Shown: positions 28,324 through 38,335, numbered from the stretch's first letter. The stretch: 64,000 nucleotides of DNA from Snodgrassella alvi (GCF_040741455.2 NZ_CP160328.2:1987701-2051700), one strand, 5' to 3'. Numbers and translations are program-made. Notes: generated by a model from the sequence alone, not told the origin.

Positions 28324-29265
28324 ATGAGCGACAAAAAGATTTTACTGGCTAATCCGCGAGGATTTTGTGCTGGTGTTGACCGAGCCATCAGTATTGTAGA
28401 ACGGGCTTTGGAAGAATATGGTGCACCGATTTATGTGCGCCATGAAGTGGTACATAATAAGTTTGTTGTTGATAATCTGCGTAACAAGGGCGCAGTGTTT
28501 ATTGAGAGTCTGGATGATGTGCCAGCTGATGCCACGTTGATTTATTCGGCACATGGGGTATCTCAGGCGGTACAGCAAGAAGCGGTGGCGCGTGGTTTCC
28601 GTATTTTTGATGCTACTTGCCCTTTGGTAACGAAAGTCCACAGACAGGTATCTCGTCTTGATGAGCAGGGATATCAGATTGTGATGATCGGGCATAAGGG
28701 TCATCCGGAAGTAGAAGGTACGATGGGGCAACTGCCGCCGGGGGCAATGCTGCTGGTGGAAACAGTTGCTGATGTGGCAGGTTTACAGGTCCGCAATGAA
28801 GAAAAGCTGGCGCATGTGAGCCAGACAACGCTATCGGTAGATGAAACCAGCGGTATTATTGCTGCGTTGAAACAGCGTTTTCCTCACATTAAAAGTCCGC
28901 ATAAAGAGGATATTTGTTATGCAACCACCAATCGTCAGGAGGCGGTAAAGAAGTTAGCCGCTACTTGTGATGTGGTAATTGTGGTAGGGTCTCCTAACAG
29001 TTCGAATAGTAATCGTTTACGCGAAGTGGCAGCTTTGCTGGGTGTTGATGCTTATATGGTAGATAATGCCAGCTGTCTGCAGACTGAGTGGTTTTCCGGC
29101 AAGCGCCGTGTAGGTGTTACTGCCGGTGCGTCAGCACCGGAGGTACTGGTTAATGATGTTGTACAGACGATTGTTTCCTGGGGATATCCAACAGTTACCG
29201 AAGGTGAGGGTGTGGAGGAAAATATTATGTTTGTGCTGCCGAAAGAACTGCGTGGTTCGTCATGA
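28324..29265 (+). CDS. ispH: 4-hydroxy-3-methylbut-2-enyl diphosphate reductase
   Basis: 313 residues. The N-terminal [19 protein letters not shown] carries the first iron-sulfur Cys; [11 protein letters not shown] and the later NASCLQTEW region supply the other two. The HEVVHN and [10 protein letters not shown] motifs are present. It makes IPP and DMAPP in the last step of the MEP isoprenoid pathway. Its stop overlaps the next start as ATGA. Confidence 0.97.
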   Translation: MSDKKILLANPRGFCAGVDRAISIVERALEEYGAPIYVRHEVVHNKFVVDNLRNKGAVFIESLDDVPADATLIYSAHGVSQAVQQEAVARGFRIFDATCPLVTKVHRQVSRLDEQGYQIVMIGHKGHPEVEGTMGQLPPGAMLLVETVADVAGLQVRNEEKLAHVSQTTLSVDETSGIIAALKQRFPHIKSPHKEDICYATTNRQEAVKKLAATCDVVIVVGSPNSSNSNRLREVAALLGVDAYMVDNASCLQTEWFSGKRRVGVTAGASAPEVLVNDVVQTIVSWGYPTVTEGEGVEENIMFVLPKELRGSS

Positions 29266-29966
29266 ATACGCCAATTTTATCTGGTGAGGGTGTGTGTCAG
29301 CGCGCCCATGATGATGGCAGAATGTTATTACAGGATATCGATTTTCAGCTCAGAGCTGGGGCACGTGTGGCAATCAGCGGTGCATCCGGAGCAGGAAAAT
29401 CGGTTTTTTTACGTACAATTTCTTTGCTAGATTTACCTGCTGCTGGTACGTTGTATTGTCAGAATCAGCCTGTGAATTTGAATGCACATAGTATTGCACG
29501 GCACCGTAGCCAGATTGCTTATGTGCGTCAGCAGGCGGTATTGATTCCGGGTACGGTGCGTGATAATTTGCAGTTACCTTATACTTTGCATCATTATCAG
29601 CATTTGACGTTTCAGCCGGAACATGTGCTTCAGGTTTTGCAGAATATGGGTAAGGATGAGCATTTTCTGGAGCGTGACGGTACCGATTTATCGGGTGGTG
29701 AAGCGCAATTGGTTTGTTTGCTGCGTATTTTACAGTTGAATCCTCCGGTATTGTTGCTGGACGAACCCACAGCTTCTCTGGATGAGGATTCTGCACGCAC
29801 GGTACAGAAACTGGTTAATCAGTGGCAACATGCAAATCCGCAGGCTGCCTATATGTGGGTTTCGCATAGTGAGCAACAAGTTAGCGAAGTGGGTGATGAA
29901 ATCTGGTATTTTGATGCCGGACGAATAACGCACATCAAGCATTCGGTAAAGAATGGGAGGCAATAA
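29262..29966 (+). CDS. fetA: ABC transporter ATP-binding protein, FetA-like
   Basis: 234 residues. Walker [14 protein letters not shown], signature [16 protein letters not shown], Walker [18 protein letters not shown] and a switch His (WVSHSEQQ). ATG overlaps the ispH stop, and the permease starts at the last base of this gene, so the three are translationally linked. The FetA/FetB pair of E. coli is implicated in iron export and oxidative stress resistance. Coupling to ispH, an iron-sulfur enzyme, is noteworthy. Confidence 0.85.
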   Translation: MNTPILSGEGVCQRAHDDGRMLLQDIDFQLRAGARVAISGASGAGKSVFLRTISLLDLPAAGTLYCQNQPVNLNAHSIARHRSQIAYVRQQAVLIPGTVRDNLQLPYTLHHYQHLTFQPEHVLQVLQNMGKDEHFLERDGTDLSGGEAQLVCLLRILQLNPPVLLLDEPTASLDEDSARTVQKLVNQWQHANPQAAYMWVSHSEQQVSEVGDEIWYFDAGRITHIKHSVKNGRQ

Positions 29967-30775
29967 TGCAAGGAACTAATTATATTAGTGTTGCTGAGCT
30001 GGCTCTGGCTTCTTTGCTGATTTTGGTGAGTGCCGGTGTATCATTATGGCTAAAGCTAGGGTTAACGAAACGGATTTTGATATCTGCTGTGCGTGCTGTG
30101 GTGCAGTTATCCATTGTAGGCTTGTTGCTTAAATGGATTTTTGCGGCTAATCAATGGTATTGGGTACTGCTGATTATTGCTGTGATGACCTTAATAGCCG
30201 GATTTTCGGCGCGCTCTCGTGGTAGCTATGTTTATCGTGGTCTGACTCGTGATGCACTGTCTTCAGTGTGGTTGGCTTCTTGGTTAAGTGCTGCAGTAGG
30301 ACTGTATGCGGTGCTTCATATCCATCCATGGTATTCGCCGCAGTATGTCATTCCGATTTTGGGTATGGTGCTTGGTAATTGTTTAACTGCTGTGGCTTTA
30401 TGTCTTGACCGGTTAACACAGGACTTACGCCAGCAGCAGGCTAGGGTAGAAGTTTTATTGTCCATGGGTGCCAGTGGCTGGGAAGCTTATCGGGATACGG
30501 CACGATCTGCCGTTGTCGCTGGGATGTTGCCGACGATTAATCAGTTGAGTGTAGTAGGGCTGGTGAGTCTGCCGGGAATGATTACCGGACAAATTCTGGC
30601 CGGTGCTTCACCTGATCAGGCCATTCGTTTTCAGTTACTGACCATGTTTCTGATTTGTGCTGGTTCTGCCGGTGGCTGCCTGCTGTGTGCGATTTTTGTG
30701 TATCGCCATGTGTTCAACCGCTGCTGGCAGTTTTGTAGCTGGCGTTTGCAACGGCGTAATACAGAAAAAGCTTAG
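29966..30775 (+). CDS. fetB: ABC transporter permease, FetB-like (UPF0014)
   Basis: 269 residues with six to seven membrane segments. Family landmarks are KRILISAVRAVVQLSIVGLL, PQYVIPILGMVLGNCLTAVA, VEVLLSMGASGWEAYRDTAR and VVGLVSLPGMITGQILAGAS. It forms the membrane part of a putative iron exporter with the preceding ATPase. Start ATG lies in AGGCAATAATG. Confidence 0.88.
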   Translation: MQGTNYISVAELALASLLILVSAGVSLWLKLGLTKRILISAVRAVVQLSIVGLLLKWIFAANQWYWVLLIIAVMTLIAGFSARSRGSYVYRGLTRDALSSVWLASWLSAAVGLYAVLHIHPWYSPQYVIPILGMVLGNCLTAVALCLDRLTQDLRQQQARVEVLLSMGASGWEAYRDTARSAVVAGMLPTINQLSVVGLVSLPGMITGQILAGASPDQAIRFQLLTMFLICAGSAGGCLLCAIFVYRHVFNRCWQFCSWRLQRRNTEKA

Positions 30776-30796
30776 ATATTTGGATAATTTATTTTT

Positions 30797-30843
30797 AGCC
30801 AGAACATTTGCCCTTAAGGGGGGGGGGCTATGGTGTTCTGGCT
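30797..30843. terminator. Hairpin with a ten-G run between convergent genes
   Basis: AGCCAGAACA (30797-30806) and TGTTCTGGCT (30834-30843) are perfect inverted repeats. The loop contains CCCTTAA followed by ten consecutive G (30818-30827). It lies after fetB and before the end of iscX, so it may act as a bidirectional terminator, although a long T-run is missing. Confidence 0.5.
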
Positions 30844-30912
30844 GTTATCAGTTGAGTTTGTTGCTTAATATGTCATGATAGATATGGTTTGATTGCTGGT
30901 ATGCTTTTCTGC

Positions 30913-31107
30913 TCAGTCAGTTTCATCTATCCATGCTTGCTGAATGGCTTCAAGTACGCGCTCACCGCAATGCTCTGGCTGGTCATCAAAGTCTGGTAAG
31001 GCCAATACTAGTTCACGCAATCGAGTAAAGCGGATGGTGGTAGGATCGATGTCTTCGTGACGGTCTGCCAGTTCTTCGGCAATCTGATGTATATCAGTCC
31101 ATTTCAT
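30913..31107 (-). CDS. iscX: IscX, iron-sulfur assembly accessory protein
   Basis: 64 residues, acidic. MKWTDIHQIAEELADRHEDI, DPTTIRFTRLRELVLALPDF and ILEAIQQAW-like end match the IscX/YfhJ family. It binds IscS and modulates iron-sulfur cluster assembly. It is the last gene of the isc group on the minus strand, 78 bases after fdx. Confidence 0.93.
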   Translation of the reverse strand: MKWTDIHQIAEELADRHEDIDPTTIRFTRLRELVLALPDFDDQPEHCGERVLEAIQQAWIDETD

Positions 31108-31185
31108 GATGTGATTCTGTATTAATTGTTAAGAATTAGTGAAAAAAAGTGATGGCAAGCGGTAATTTTGAGCTGTGCTCTGATA

Positions 31186-31527
31186 TCAGTGTTCTTCACG
31201 TGCATGGTTAATAGTGTATTTGGGGATTTCAATGGTTACATCGCTATCTGCCAAACGTGCCTGACAGCTCAGACGTGAATCGGCTTCGAGCCCCCATGCC
31301 TGATCGAGTAAATCTTCTTCCTGTTCGCTTGGTTCAGGTAGGCTGTCGTAGCCCTGACGCACAAGCACGTGGCAGGTGGTGCAGGCGCAGGATTGCTCGC
31401 AGGCGTGTTCAATTTCAATATCATGCTCAAGTAATGCATCACAAATTGAGGTGCCGGACGGAATATTGTCTAATATTTTTCCTTCAGGACAAAGTTGTGG
31501 GTGAGGCAGTACAGTAATTTTGGGCAT
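31186..31527 (-). CDS. fdx: ISC-type [2Fe-2S] ferredoxin
   Basis: 113 residues. Cluster ligands are in HACEQSCACTTCHVLV and RLSCQARLADSDVTIEIP. It supplies electrons for iron-sulfur cluster assembly on IscU. It follows a GST gene in the same direction and precedes iscX. A strong hairpin lies in the 75-base gap upstream. Confidence 0.95.
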   Translation of the reverse strand: MPKITVLPHPQLCPEGKILDNIPSGTSICDALLEHDIEIEHACEQSCACTTCHVLVRQGYDSLPEPSEQEEDLLDQAWGLEADSRLSCQARLADSDVTIEIPKYTINHAREEH

Positions 31528-31555
31528 GGTAGTTCCGTCATTCTAAATGATGCAA

Positions 31556-31592
31556 GGCGTGGCTGGTGTCTATACTTGCTACCAGCCACGCC
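31556..31592 (-). repeat. Twelve-base-pair perfect inverted repeat between GST and fdx genes
   Basis: GGCGTGGCTGGT / ACCAGCCACGCC with a 13-base loop and no T-run. It could stabilise or process the isc transcript, or partly end transcription after GST. Confidence 0.6.
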
Positions 31593-31602
31593 GGAGTGAG
31601 TA

Positions 31603-32229
31603 TTATATCAAGCCTTGTGCTTTCAGCACTGTGTTGACACCATTGTCAGCGCTTACCCGCTGAGCAAAAGAAGTCAAATGCTGATATTTGCTAAGATCAA
31701 TTTTACATCTCTGAGCCCATTGCATTTCAATGAAAATGTAAACATCGGCAATACTGATGCTATTACCTGTTAAATAATCTTGCTGAGCCAGCATTTTATC
31801 TAACGATGCAAATGTGTTTTCAACATCACTACTAGCATAAGCAATAAGACTGTTCTGAGCAGCTTCACCATCAACCATTCTGGCTGCCCCGAATAGAGGC
31901 TTGAATTTTGTATGCAGGTCACTATTGGCAAAAGCCAGCCATTGCCGAGCCTTGGCACGTATTTTAGGGTCAGTAGCTGATGCAGCGCCATAGATACCTT
32001 TATCGGGTGCTAAATCATTAATATAATCAATAATAGCTATATTCTGACTTAGTGCCCAGTTTCCATCTACAAGTAAAGGTACCTGACCTTGCGGATTCAG
32101 AGCCCGATATTCTGCAGATTTTATTTTATCGCGACTTACTGCTTCTGCTACATAATCCAGTCCACTCCATTGTAGAGCTACGTGGGGGACAAATGAACAT
32201 GCACCTGGTAGGTAATATAGTTTTAACAT
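31603..32229 (-). CDS. Glutathione S-transferase inserted in the isc group
   Basis: 208 residues. The N-terminal thioredoxin-like part MLKLYYLPGACSFVPHVALQ has the beta-class GST start with active-site Cys/Ser near residue 11. NPQGQVPLLVDG and the helix ISIADVYIFIEMQW (N-capping box) are typical. Beta-class enzymes conjugate or bind glutathione in the cytoplasm. Its place between hscA and fdx is not part of the standard isc order and may reflect a link to glutathione-dependent cluster chemistry or simple insertion. Confidence 0.88.
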   Translation of the reverse strand: MLKLYYLPGACSFVPHVALQWSGLDYVAEAVSRDKIKSAEYRALNPQGQVPLLVDGNWALSQNIAIIDYINDLAPDKGIYGAASATDPKIRAKARQWLAFANSDLHTKFKPLFGAARMVDGEAAQNSLIAYASSDVENTFASLDKMLAQQDYLTGNSISIADVYIFIEMQWAQRCKIDLSKYQHLTSFAQRVSADNGVNTVLKAQGLI

Positions 32230-32282
32230 TGTTTTATCTCCTGTGTAAGTACAGATAGTTTTTAGCTGTCTGTGGTTGAATT

Positions 32283-34151
32283 CTATATATCGCTAACGTT
32301 TTTACCTTGTAATGCACGCTGTATATTACGGTTCATGCGTCTGGCAGCAAACTCATCTGTGGCATGGCTAAGCTTTTGTATGCCATCGCGGATGTCCTGT
32401 GCATTGCCAATTTCCATCTGGTGTCTGATTTGTGCCAAGGCTGTGTCGATGATTTGCTGTTCGGCAGCACTGAGTAAATCAGCATCAAGATTTAGGGCGC
32501 TGCTGACTGCGCCAATAATGCTTTCAGCTTCTACTATTGCTTCCGCACGGGCGCGTTGCTGCGCATCAGTCTGTGCATGGGTAAAGCTGTCTTTTAGCAT
32601 CTGAGTAATAACGGTGTCATCCAATCCGTATGAGGGCTTAACTTCAATATGAGCCTGTACGCCGGTAGTTTGTTCTCTTGCGGAAACAGATAACAGGCCA
32701 TCGGCATCTACCTGAAAGGTCACCCGAATGCGTGCAGCACCGGCAGCCATTGGCGGGATACCGCGCAGAGTAAATTGGGCGAGACTGCGGCAATCCGAAA
32801 CCAATTCACGTTCTCCCTGTACTACATGAATCATCATTGCGGTCTGGCCGTCTTTAAATGTAGTGAAATCTTGGGCGCGAGCGGTAGGCAAGGTGCTGTT
32901 GCGCGGAATGATTTTTTCAACCAAACCGCCATATGTTTCCAGCCCCAATGAGAGGGGAGTAACGTCCAGAAGCAGCCATTCATCATCGTTTTTATTTCCG
33001 GCCAGTACATTGGCCTGCATGGCTGCACCAAGCGCAACTACTTCATCGGGATTGAGATTATTCAGTGGCGTTTGGCCAAAAAAGGTAGCTACAGCATGCT
33101 GTACATGCAGCATTCGAGTGGCACCGCCAACCATAATAACGCCTTTTATATCGTTTTTGCTGATATTCGCATCACGCATGGCCTGTTTAACCGGCTCCAG
33201 TGTTTTGGCTACCAGTGGTTGTGTAAGCTGATGGAACGTATCTCGGCTAATGTCAGTGACTATTTGTTGACCATTGGAAAGCGTAGCAGCTATGGTGGTG
33301 GATTGTTCAGTGGTTAAAGATTCTTTAGCTGCGCGCGAAAGTGATTGCAGTAGGGCGCTGTCCTGTGCATTAAGCTGAGACAATTTGTTTTGTTCTAATA
33401 ACCAACAAAAAAGGCGCTGGTCAAAGTCATCCCCACCTAAAGCACTGTTGCCATTGGTGGCTTTTACTTCAAATAAGCCACGGCTTAATGTTAGAACGGA
33501 AACATCAAATGTACCTCCGCCAAGGTCGTAAACAATAAACGTTCCTTCGGCGGCATTATCCAGCCCATAGGCAATGGCAGCGGCAGTAGGTTCATTAAGT
33601 AAACGTAAAACGTGCAAGCCGGCTAGGTGCGCTGCGTCCTTGGTGGCCTGCCGCTGGGCATCATCGAAATATGCTGGTACGGTAATTACAGCGCCAGCCA
33701 GTTCGCCACCCAAACTATTTTCTGCCCGTGTTTTCAGCACGCGTAAAATGTCCGCAGAAACTTCTATCGGTGTTTTATTACCGGCGCGGGTCTGAATACT
33801 GATAATGCGGTCTTCATCGGTGAAACGATAGGGCAGATAATGGGTTTCAGGCTGATTTTTAATGTCGTCCAGACTCCGGCCAATAAGGCGTTTGGCCGAA
33901 CTAATGGTATTGGAAGGATCAATGCGCTGGGCTTTTAATGCATCTGTACCTACTTCTGGAGCACAATTCTGCTGATAACGGACTACTGAAGGCAGGGTAA
34001 TTCGCCCTTGTTCGTCGGCTAAACATTCTGCATGACCGCTGCGTACAGTGGCCACTAGACTGTTGGTGGTGCCTAAATCGATTCCCACGGCACGTCGGTG
34101 TTCATGCGGGGCGGCAGAAAGGCCGGGTTCGGCAATTTGCAATAAAGCCAT
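32283..34151 (-). CDS. hscA: HscA, Hsp70-type chaperone for iron-sulfur assembly
   Basis: 622 residues. Hsp70 motifs are [52 protein letters not shown] and [14 protein letters not shown]. The substrate domain has [17 protein letters not shown]. The shorter length and the isc location separate it from DnaK. It drives cluster release from IscU using ATP, with HscB. Confidence 0.96.
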   Translation of the reverse strand: MALLQIAEPGLSAAPHEHRRAVGIDLGTTNSLVATVRSGHAECLADEQGRITLPSVVRYQQNCAPEVGTDALKAQRIDPSNTISSAKRLIGRSLDDIKNQPETHYLPYRFTDEDRIISIQTRAGNKTPIEVSADILRVLKTRAENSLGGELAGAVITVPAYFDDAQRQATKDAAHLAGLHVLRLLNEPTAAAIAYGLDNAAEGTFIVYDLGGGTFDVSVLTLSRGLFEVKATNGNSALGGDDFDQRLFCWLLEQNKLSQLNAQDSALLQSLSRAAKESLTTEQSTTIAATLSNGQQIVTDISRDTFHQLTQPLVAKTLEPVKQAMRDANISKNDIKGVIMVGGATRMLHVQHAVATFFGQTPLNNLNPDEVVALGAAMQANVLAGNKNDDEWLLLDVTPLSLGLETYGGLVEKIIPRNSTLPTARAQDFTTFKDGQTAMMIHVVQGERELVSDCRSLAQFTLRGIPPMAAGAARIRVTFQVDADGLLSVSAREQTTGVQAHIEVKPSYGLDDTVITQMLKDSFTHAQTDAQQRARAEAIVEAESIIGAVSSALNLDADLLSAAEQQIIDTALAQIRHQMEIGNAQDIRDGIQKLSHATDEFAARRMNRNIQRALQGKNVSDI

Positions 34152-34237
34152 AATTTGAACTAAGTCCTGATTTTAGATGTTACTTTTATGATTTAAACTT
34201 ATTTTAAATCATATTTCTGACGCTGAAGTTAACGGTG

Positions 34238-34741
34238 TCAGAGCAATGCTGCCTTTATTTCGGCATTTAATTTGTATAAAAAACGCCCCTGACGCACCAG
34301 TTCAGCTGCCTTATCAGCCTGATTCTGCGCAAAAGCTGCATCAAGCTTTTGATATAAATGGTTTTGTTCCTGCTGAATGGTTGTCGCCAATTCATGTAGA
34401 GTAGCTGTATCCGCCTCAGCACGTGCATCTTCCAATATTTCGCGCCACTGCATTTGCTGTATCAGAAATTCGGCTGGAAAATGAGTGTGTTCCGGTGCAT
34501 CTGCATCTATGCCTTTCTGTTGTAACAGATAGGCCGCACGGTCTAAGGGATTGCATAGAATACGATAAGCTTCATTTACCGTGGCTGCCATCATCATAGC
34601 TTGCTTCTGCTCAAAGCTGTTGCTGGCTGCAAATTTGTCAGGATGACACTGTGCAGCCAGTAAATGATAATTCTGTTCGAGCTTTTTAATATCAATGTTA
34701 AATTGTTCGGGTAGCTGAAACAAAGCAAAGTATTGGTTCAT
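34238..34741 (-). CDS. hscB: HscB, J-domain co-chaperone
   Basis: 167 residues from ATG 34741, which has AAGGTG six bases upstream; the GTG at 34750 is the alternative. The J-domain reads QYFALFQLPEQFNIDIKKLE, with HPDKF at the loop. The C-terminal helical bundle binds IscU. It stimulates HscA ATPase. Confidence 0.94.
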   Translation of the reverse strand: MNQYFALFQLPEQFNIDIKKLEQNYHLLAAQCHPDKFAASNSFEQKQAMMMAATVNEAYRILCNPLDRAAYLLQQKGIDADAPEHTHFPAEFLIQQMQWREILEDARAEADTATLHELATTIQQEQNHLYQKLDAAFAQNQADKAAELVRQGRFLYKLNAEIKAALL

Positions 34742-34900
34742 GTATTTCACCTTGTGGTGATAACAGGATAGAAGCAGAAGTCACATCAGGGTAATAAAAC
34801 AAATTTTGTGATTGTTAATCTGCTTTTTCTGCAGTCAATGTCTCGTTGTGATGCGATACAAGGTAGTAGGTGTATCGCTATTGGTAGCAATATTTCGTGC

Positions 34901-35221
34901 TTATACGTGAAAACTTTCGCCACAACCACACTCATCTTTTGCATTGGGATTGGCAAACTTAAATCCTTCCTGCAAACCTTCTTTAACAAAATCTAGTTCG
35001 GTACCATCTAGATAGACATGGCTTTTGGGGTCAACAAAAACTTTGACACCATGTTGCTCAAAAATTAAATCTTCTGGCTGGATTTGGTCGACAAATTCCA
35101 GTGTATAGGCCATGCCTGAACAACCGCTATTCTTGACTCCTAGGCGAATACCTTCGCCTTTACCACGTTTGGTCAAATAATTACTGATGTGCTGGGCGGC
35201 TTTTTCAGTCAGAGAAATCAT
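34901..35221 (-). CDS. iscA: IscA, A-type iron-sulfur carrier
   Basis: 106 residues. Three conserved Cys are in [16 protein letters not shown] and [11 protein letters not shown]. It accepts clusters or iron and passes them to target enzymes. Start ATG has GGAGAG upstream (minus strand). Confidence 0.95.
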   Translation of the reverse strand: MISLTEKAAQHISNYLTKRGKGEGIRLGVKNSGCSGMAYTLEFVDQIQPEDLIFEQHGVKVFVDPKSHVYLDGTELDFVKEGLQEGFKFANPNAKDECGCGESFHV

Positions 35222-35264
35222 ATTCTCTCCTGTCAGAACTGAGACCTGAATAAGCGTTAGTCAT

Positions 35265-35531
35265 TCAGGTTTGATTACGGTTACGGTTAAAACGGCGTTT
35301 ATAGGAAGAGAGAAAAGAGCGTTTAACGGCGATTTTTTCCTCACAATTACTACAAAAACGCGTGCCAGGATATTGAAACTGGCGTTCGGGTGAAATGGGT
35401 TCGTTACATTCAAGACAAAATTGATTGGAACACATTCTGATATTGTTTAGGCGTACTGCATTAACCTGCTGATTATCATTTTTTTCCGTAGTGGATTCAT
35501 CATTGTTTGCGGTACTGCTTAACATTGTCAT
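35265..35531 (-). CDS. Short DksA/TraR-type C4 zinc-finger protein within the isc operon
   Basis: 88 residues (ATG 35531, alternative 35525). A Ser/Asn-rich start is followed by CLECNEPISPERQFQYPGTR and FCSNCEEKI, the CxxC-x17-CxxC finger of the DksA/TraR family, and a basic tail (SSYKRRFNRNRNQT). The coiled-coil that DksA inserts into RNA polymerase is absent. It starts almost at the iscU stop, so it is co-transcribed. It might sense iron or zinc, or act on RNA polymerase; this is inference. Confidence 0.75.
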   Translation of the reverse strand: MTMLSSTANNDESTTEKNDNQQVNAVRLNNIRMCSNQFCLECNEPISPERQFQYPGTRFCSNCEEKIAVKRSFLSSYKRRFNRNRNQT

Positions 35532-35532
35532 A

Positions 35533-35916
35533 TCACTCGTTATGTTTTTTTCGATAATCTGCTACAGCAGCCTTGATGGCATCTTCGGCCAAAATTGAGC
35601 AGTGGATTTTCACTGGCGGCAATGCCAGTTCTTCTGCGATGGCACTGTTTTTAATGGCCAGCGCCTCATCCAAACTTTTGCCCTTTACCCATTCTGTAAT
35701 TAGGCTGGAAGAGGCGATAGCCGAGCCACAACCATAAGTTTTAAATTTAGCGTCTTCGATGATACCGTTATCGCTTACCTTGATTTGCAACTTCATTACA
35801 TCGCCACAGGCCGGTGCACCCACCATGCCAGTGCCCACGCTTTGGTCACCCTTTTCAAACGAACCAACATTGCGTGGATTTTCATAATGATCAATGACTT
35901 TATCGCTGTAGGCCAT
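35533..35916 (-). CDS. iscU: IscU, iron-sulfur cluster scaffold
   Basis: 127 residues from ATG 35916 (AAAGGA upstream); the frame extends to 35934 without a better site. MAYSDKVIDHYENPRNVGSF is the canonical start. The three cluster Cys are in GAPACGDVMKL, YGCGSAIASSSL and KIHCSILAEDAI, and LPPVK is the HscA recognition motif. Clusters are built here from sulfur supplied by IscS. Confidence 0.97.
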   Translation of the reverse strand: MAYSDKVIDHYENPRNVGSFEKGDQSVGTGMVGAPACGDVMKLQIKVSDNGIIEDAKFKTYGCGSAIASSSLITEWVKGKSLDEALAIKNSAIAEELALPPVKIHCSILAEDAIKAAVADYRKKHNE

Positions 35917-36051
35917 GATATGTTCCTTTAACAATTATTATGCTGAGAGGCAAAATCCTATTCTGCACATCAAATAGCCCTCGGTTTAGAGGGAATGTTG
36001 CCTTGTACGGGATTACTAAAGCAGAAACCGAAGGTTACTATTGCACGCAGA

Positions 36052-37266
36052 TTAATGAGCTGCCCACTCCACACTACTTAAATCAATACCTTCTTGATGC
36101 ATTTCCCACAACGGTGACAACTCGCGTAATTTACCGATTTTGGATTTTATCAGTTCGGCAGCGTAATCCACTTCTTCTTCAGTAGTAAAGCGCCCAAAAG
36201 TAATACGCAGCGAACTATGCGCCAATTCATCATTACGGCCAAGAGCGCGCAGCACGTAGCTCGGTTCCAGACTTGCTGAAGTACAAGCAGAACCGCTGGA
36301 TACCGCAATATCCTTCACCGCCATAATCAGGCTTTCACCTTCCACAAAATTAAAGCTGATATTCAGATTCTGGTAAACACGATGTTCAAGGTCGCCATTA
36401 ATATACACTTCCTCAACATCTTTGATGGCATTAAGAAAACGGTCACGCAGAGCTTTAGCATGCGCATTATCTTTATCCATTTCCAAACGTGCCAGACGGA
36501 ATGCTTCACCCATACCAACAATCTGATGAGTAGCCAGCGTGCCAGAGCGGAAACCACGCTCATGACCACCACCATGCATCTGTGCATTCAGACGTACACG
36601 CGGTTTGCGCCGTACATATAAAGCACCAATCCCTTTAGGACCATAGGTTTTGTGAGCCGACATACTGAGCAAGCCAATTTGATTGGCTTTTACATCAATA
36701 TGTACTTTGCCGGTAGCCTGCGCGGCGTCAACATGAAAAATTACGCCTTTTTCGTTGCAGATTGCTCCGATAGCGGCAATATCCTGAATCACGCCGATTT
36801 CATTATTCACCCACATTACACTTACAACAGTTGTATCTGGGCGGATTGCTGCTTTCAGTTCATCCAAATCAATTAGACCGTTTTCTTTTACGCCGAGATA
36901 AGTGACCTCAAAACCTTCACGTTCCAGCTCACGCATCGTATCCAGTACAGCTTTGTGTTCAGTTCTGACCGTAATCAGATGTTTGCCTTTACTGGCGTTG
37001 AACTGAGCGGCTCCTTTCAGTGCCAGATTATCCGATTCAGTGGCACCGGACGTAAAAATAATTTCTTTAGAATCAGCACCAATTAATGCAGCAATTTCAT
37101 TCCGGGCATTTTCTACTGCTTCTTCTGCCTGCCAGCCGAAACTGTGGCTGTTTGAAGCGGGGTTGCCGAAGAATTCAGTCAGATAGGGAATCATTTTCTC
37201 TGCTACACGCGGGTCTACTGGCGTGGTGGCTGAATAATCCAGATAAATAGGAAGTTTTACGGTCAT
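36052..37266 (-). CDS. iscS: IscS, cysteine desulfurase
   Basis: 404 residues. PLP lysine in [20 protein letters not shown]; active-site Cys loop [17 protein letters not shown]. Start [20 protein letters not shown] is typical. It releases sulfur from cysteine for cluster assembly and tRNA thiolation. It lies 38 bases after iscR. Confidence 0.97.
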   Translation of the reverse strand: MTVKLPIYLDYSATTPVDPRVAEKMIPYLTEFFGNPASNSHSFGWQAEEAVENARNEIAALIGADSKEIIFTSGATESDNLALKGAAQFNASKGKHLITVRTEHKAVLDTMRELEREGFEVTYLGVKENGLIDLDELKAAIRPDTTVVSVMWVNNEIGVIQDIAAIGAICNEKGVIFHVDAAQATGKVHIDVKANQIGLLSMSAHKTYGPKGIGALYVRRKPRVRLNAQMHGGGHERGFRSGTLATHQIVGMGEAFRLARLEMDKDNAHAKALRDRFLNAIKDVEEVYINGDLEHRVYQNLNISFNFVEGESLIMAVKDIAVSSGSACTSASLEPSYVLRALGRNDELAHSSLRITFGRFTTEEEVDYAAELIKSKIGKLRELSPLWEMHQEGIDLSSVEWAAH

Positions 37267-37304
37267 TGTCGTGTTCTCTTTAAATATCTATCACAGCGCT
37301 AGTT

Positions 37305-37775
37305 TTAGTGCAGATTAATCAAGGTAATCGGCTGCTCAAGGCTGCTTTTTTGTTCATTACTGATATTTCGGTAAGATTGTTGATTCAGGATACATTGCAA
37401 AGTAATTCCGCGCAGATAATCGTCTATGGTTTTATTTAGGTTGACCCATAAATCGTGAGTCAGGCAAGGCGTACCATCCTGACAGTCTGCATGGCCGCCG
37501 CACAATGTTGCATCCATCGTGTCTTCTGCAGCCGCAATGATATCGGCAATATTGATATGGTCGGCTGCATGGCTTAAAACATAGCCGCCACCCGGGCCTC
37601 GGATACTTTCTACTAGCCCTGCACGGCGTAATTTGCCAAAAAGCTGTTCCAGATAAGATAAGGAAATACGCTGGCGCTCACTAATCGCAGTCAGGTTTAC
37701 CGCACCAGATTGCGCATGCATGGCTAAATCCAGCATGGCAATAACAGCAAAACGCCCCTTGGTGGTTAAACGCAT
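37305..37775 (-). CDS. iscR: IscR, Rrf2-family iron-sulfur regulator
   Basis: 156 residues. Winged-helix start MRLTTKGRFAVIAMLDLAMH and GLVESIRGPGGGYVLSHAAD are typical. The cluster ligands are in LCGGHADCQDGTPCLTHDLW. With a [2Fe-2S] cluster it represses the isc operon through type 1 sites; such a site lies in the promoter just upstream. Confidence 0.96.
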   Translation of the reverse strand: MRLTTKGRFAVIAMLDLAMHAQSGAVNLTAISERQRISLSYLEQLFGKLRRAGLVESIRGPGGGYVLSHAADHINIADIIAAAEDTMDATLCGGHADCQDGTPCLTHDLWVNLNKTIDDYLRGITLQCILNQQSYRNISNEQKSSLEQPITLINLH

Positions 37776-37807
37776 GACAAAACCCGAAATAGACTGACAA
37801 TGGTTGA

Positions 37808-37842
37808 ATTATCTAATACCCGACAATTTTAGTCAACTTTAT
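37808..37842 (-). promoter_or_regulatory. isc promoter with IscR type 1 operator
   Basis: On the minus strand, TTGACT (37836-37831), a 17-base spacer and GATAAT (37813-37808) form a near-consensus sigma70 promoter. It is overlapped by ATAAAGTTGACTAAAATTGT followed by CGGGTAT (37842-37816), which fits the E. coli type 1 IscR site ATASYYGACTRWWWYAGTC-RRSTAT at nearly every position. Holo-IscR would block RNA polymerase here. Confidence 0.8.
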
Positions 37843-37972
37843 TCATGCCTAAATCAAGTAATTATGCTAGAGCTGAAACCAGCCAAAATAAAAGAATCAA
37901 ATTGAAACCAACCCATTCAGATCGTATAAACCGGCCAGAAATCATAATTGAAAATTATTTATCTGCTTAAAC

Positions 37973-38335
37973 CTAAAGCATTTTTTGATTTTCATCATTA
38001 ATCACTTCGGCCCAGTTACATAGAGACATTAAAATCGGGCTAAGTAAATGACCTTTGTTGGTAAGTGCATAGCTCACTTGTACGGGAGGTTTATCACCTT
38101 TCACCGTTCGAGTAATTAACTCATCCTTCTCTAGCTGTTTAAGCTGAAGGCTTAGCGTCATTTCAGTAATATCTGGCATATTTTTTCTGAGTTCACTGAA
38201 TCTTTTTGGTTGACTACGCAAATAATAAAGAATCACACCTTTCCATTTACCGCCAATTAGATTCATAGCTAAACTAATATTGCAATGATAGCGTTTACCA
38301 CGATGGGTAATTGCACAGGAATCATCTGTATGCAT
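37973..38335 (-). CDS. HxlR-family transcriptional regulator
   Basis: 120 residues from ATG 38335, which has AGGA about nine bases upstream; the frame is open to an ATG at 38356. Winged-helix landmarks are CNISLAMNLIGGKWKGVILY, RFSELRKNMPDITEMTLSLQ and LITRTVKGDKPPVQVSYALT. Several N-terminal Cys (DSCAITHRGKRYHC) may sense electrophiles or thiol stress, as in YodB. It is divergent from an oxidoreductase gene, the usual target of such regulators. Confidence 0.88.
   Translation of the reverse strand: MHTDDSCAITHRGKRYHCNISLAMNLIGGKWKGVILYYLRSQPKRFSELRKNMPDITEMTLSLQLKQLEKDELITRTVKGDKPPVQVSYALTNKGHLLSPILMSLCNWAEVINDENQKML

Noticed and set aside
32272-33795. Plus-strand open frames opposite hscA
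   Set aside because: No start signals or motifs; shadows of the hscA coding sequence.
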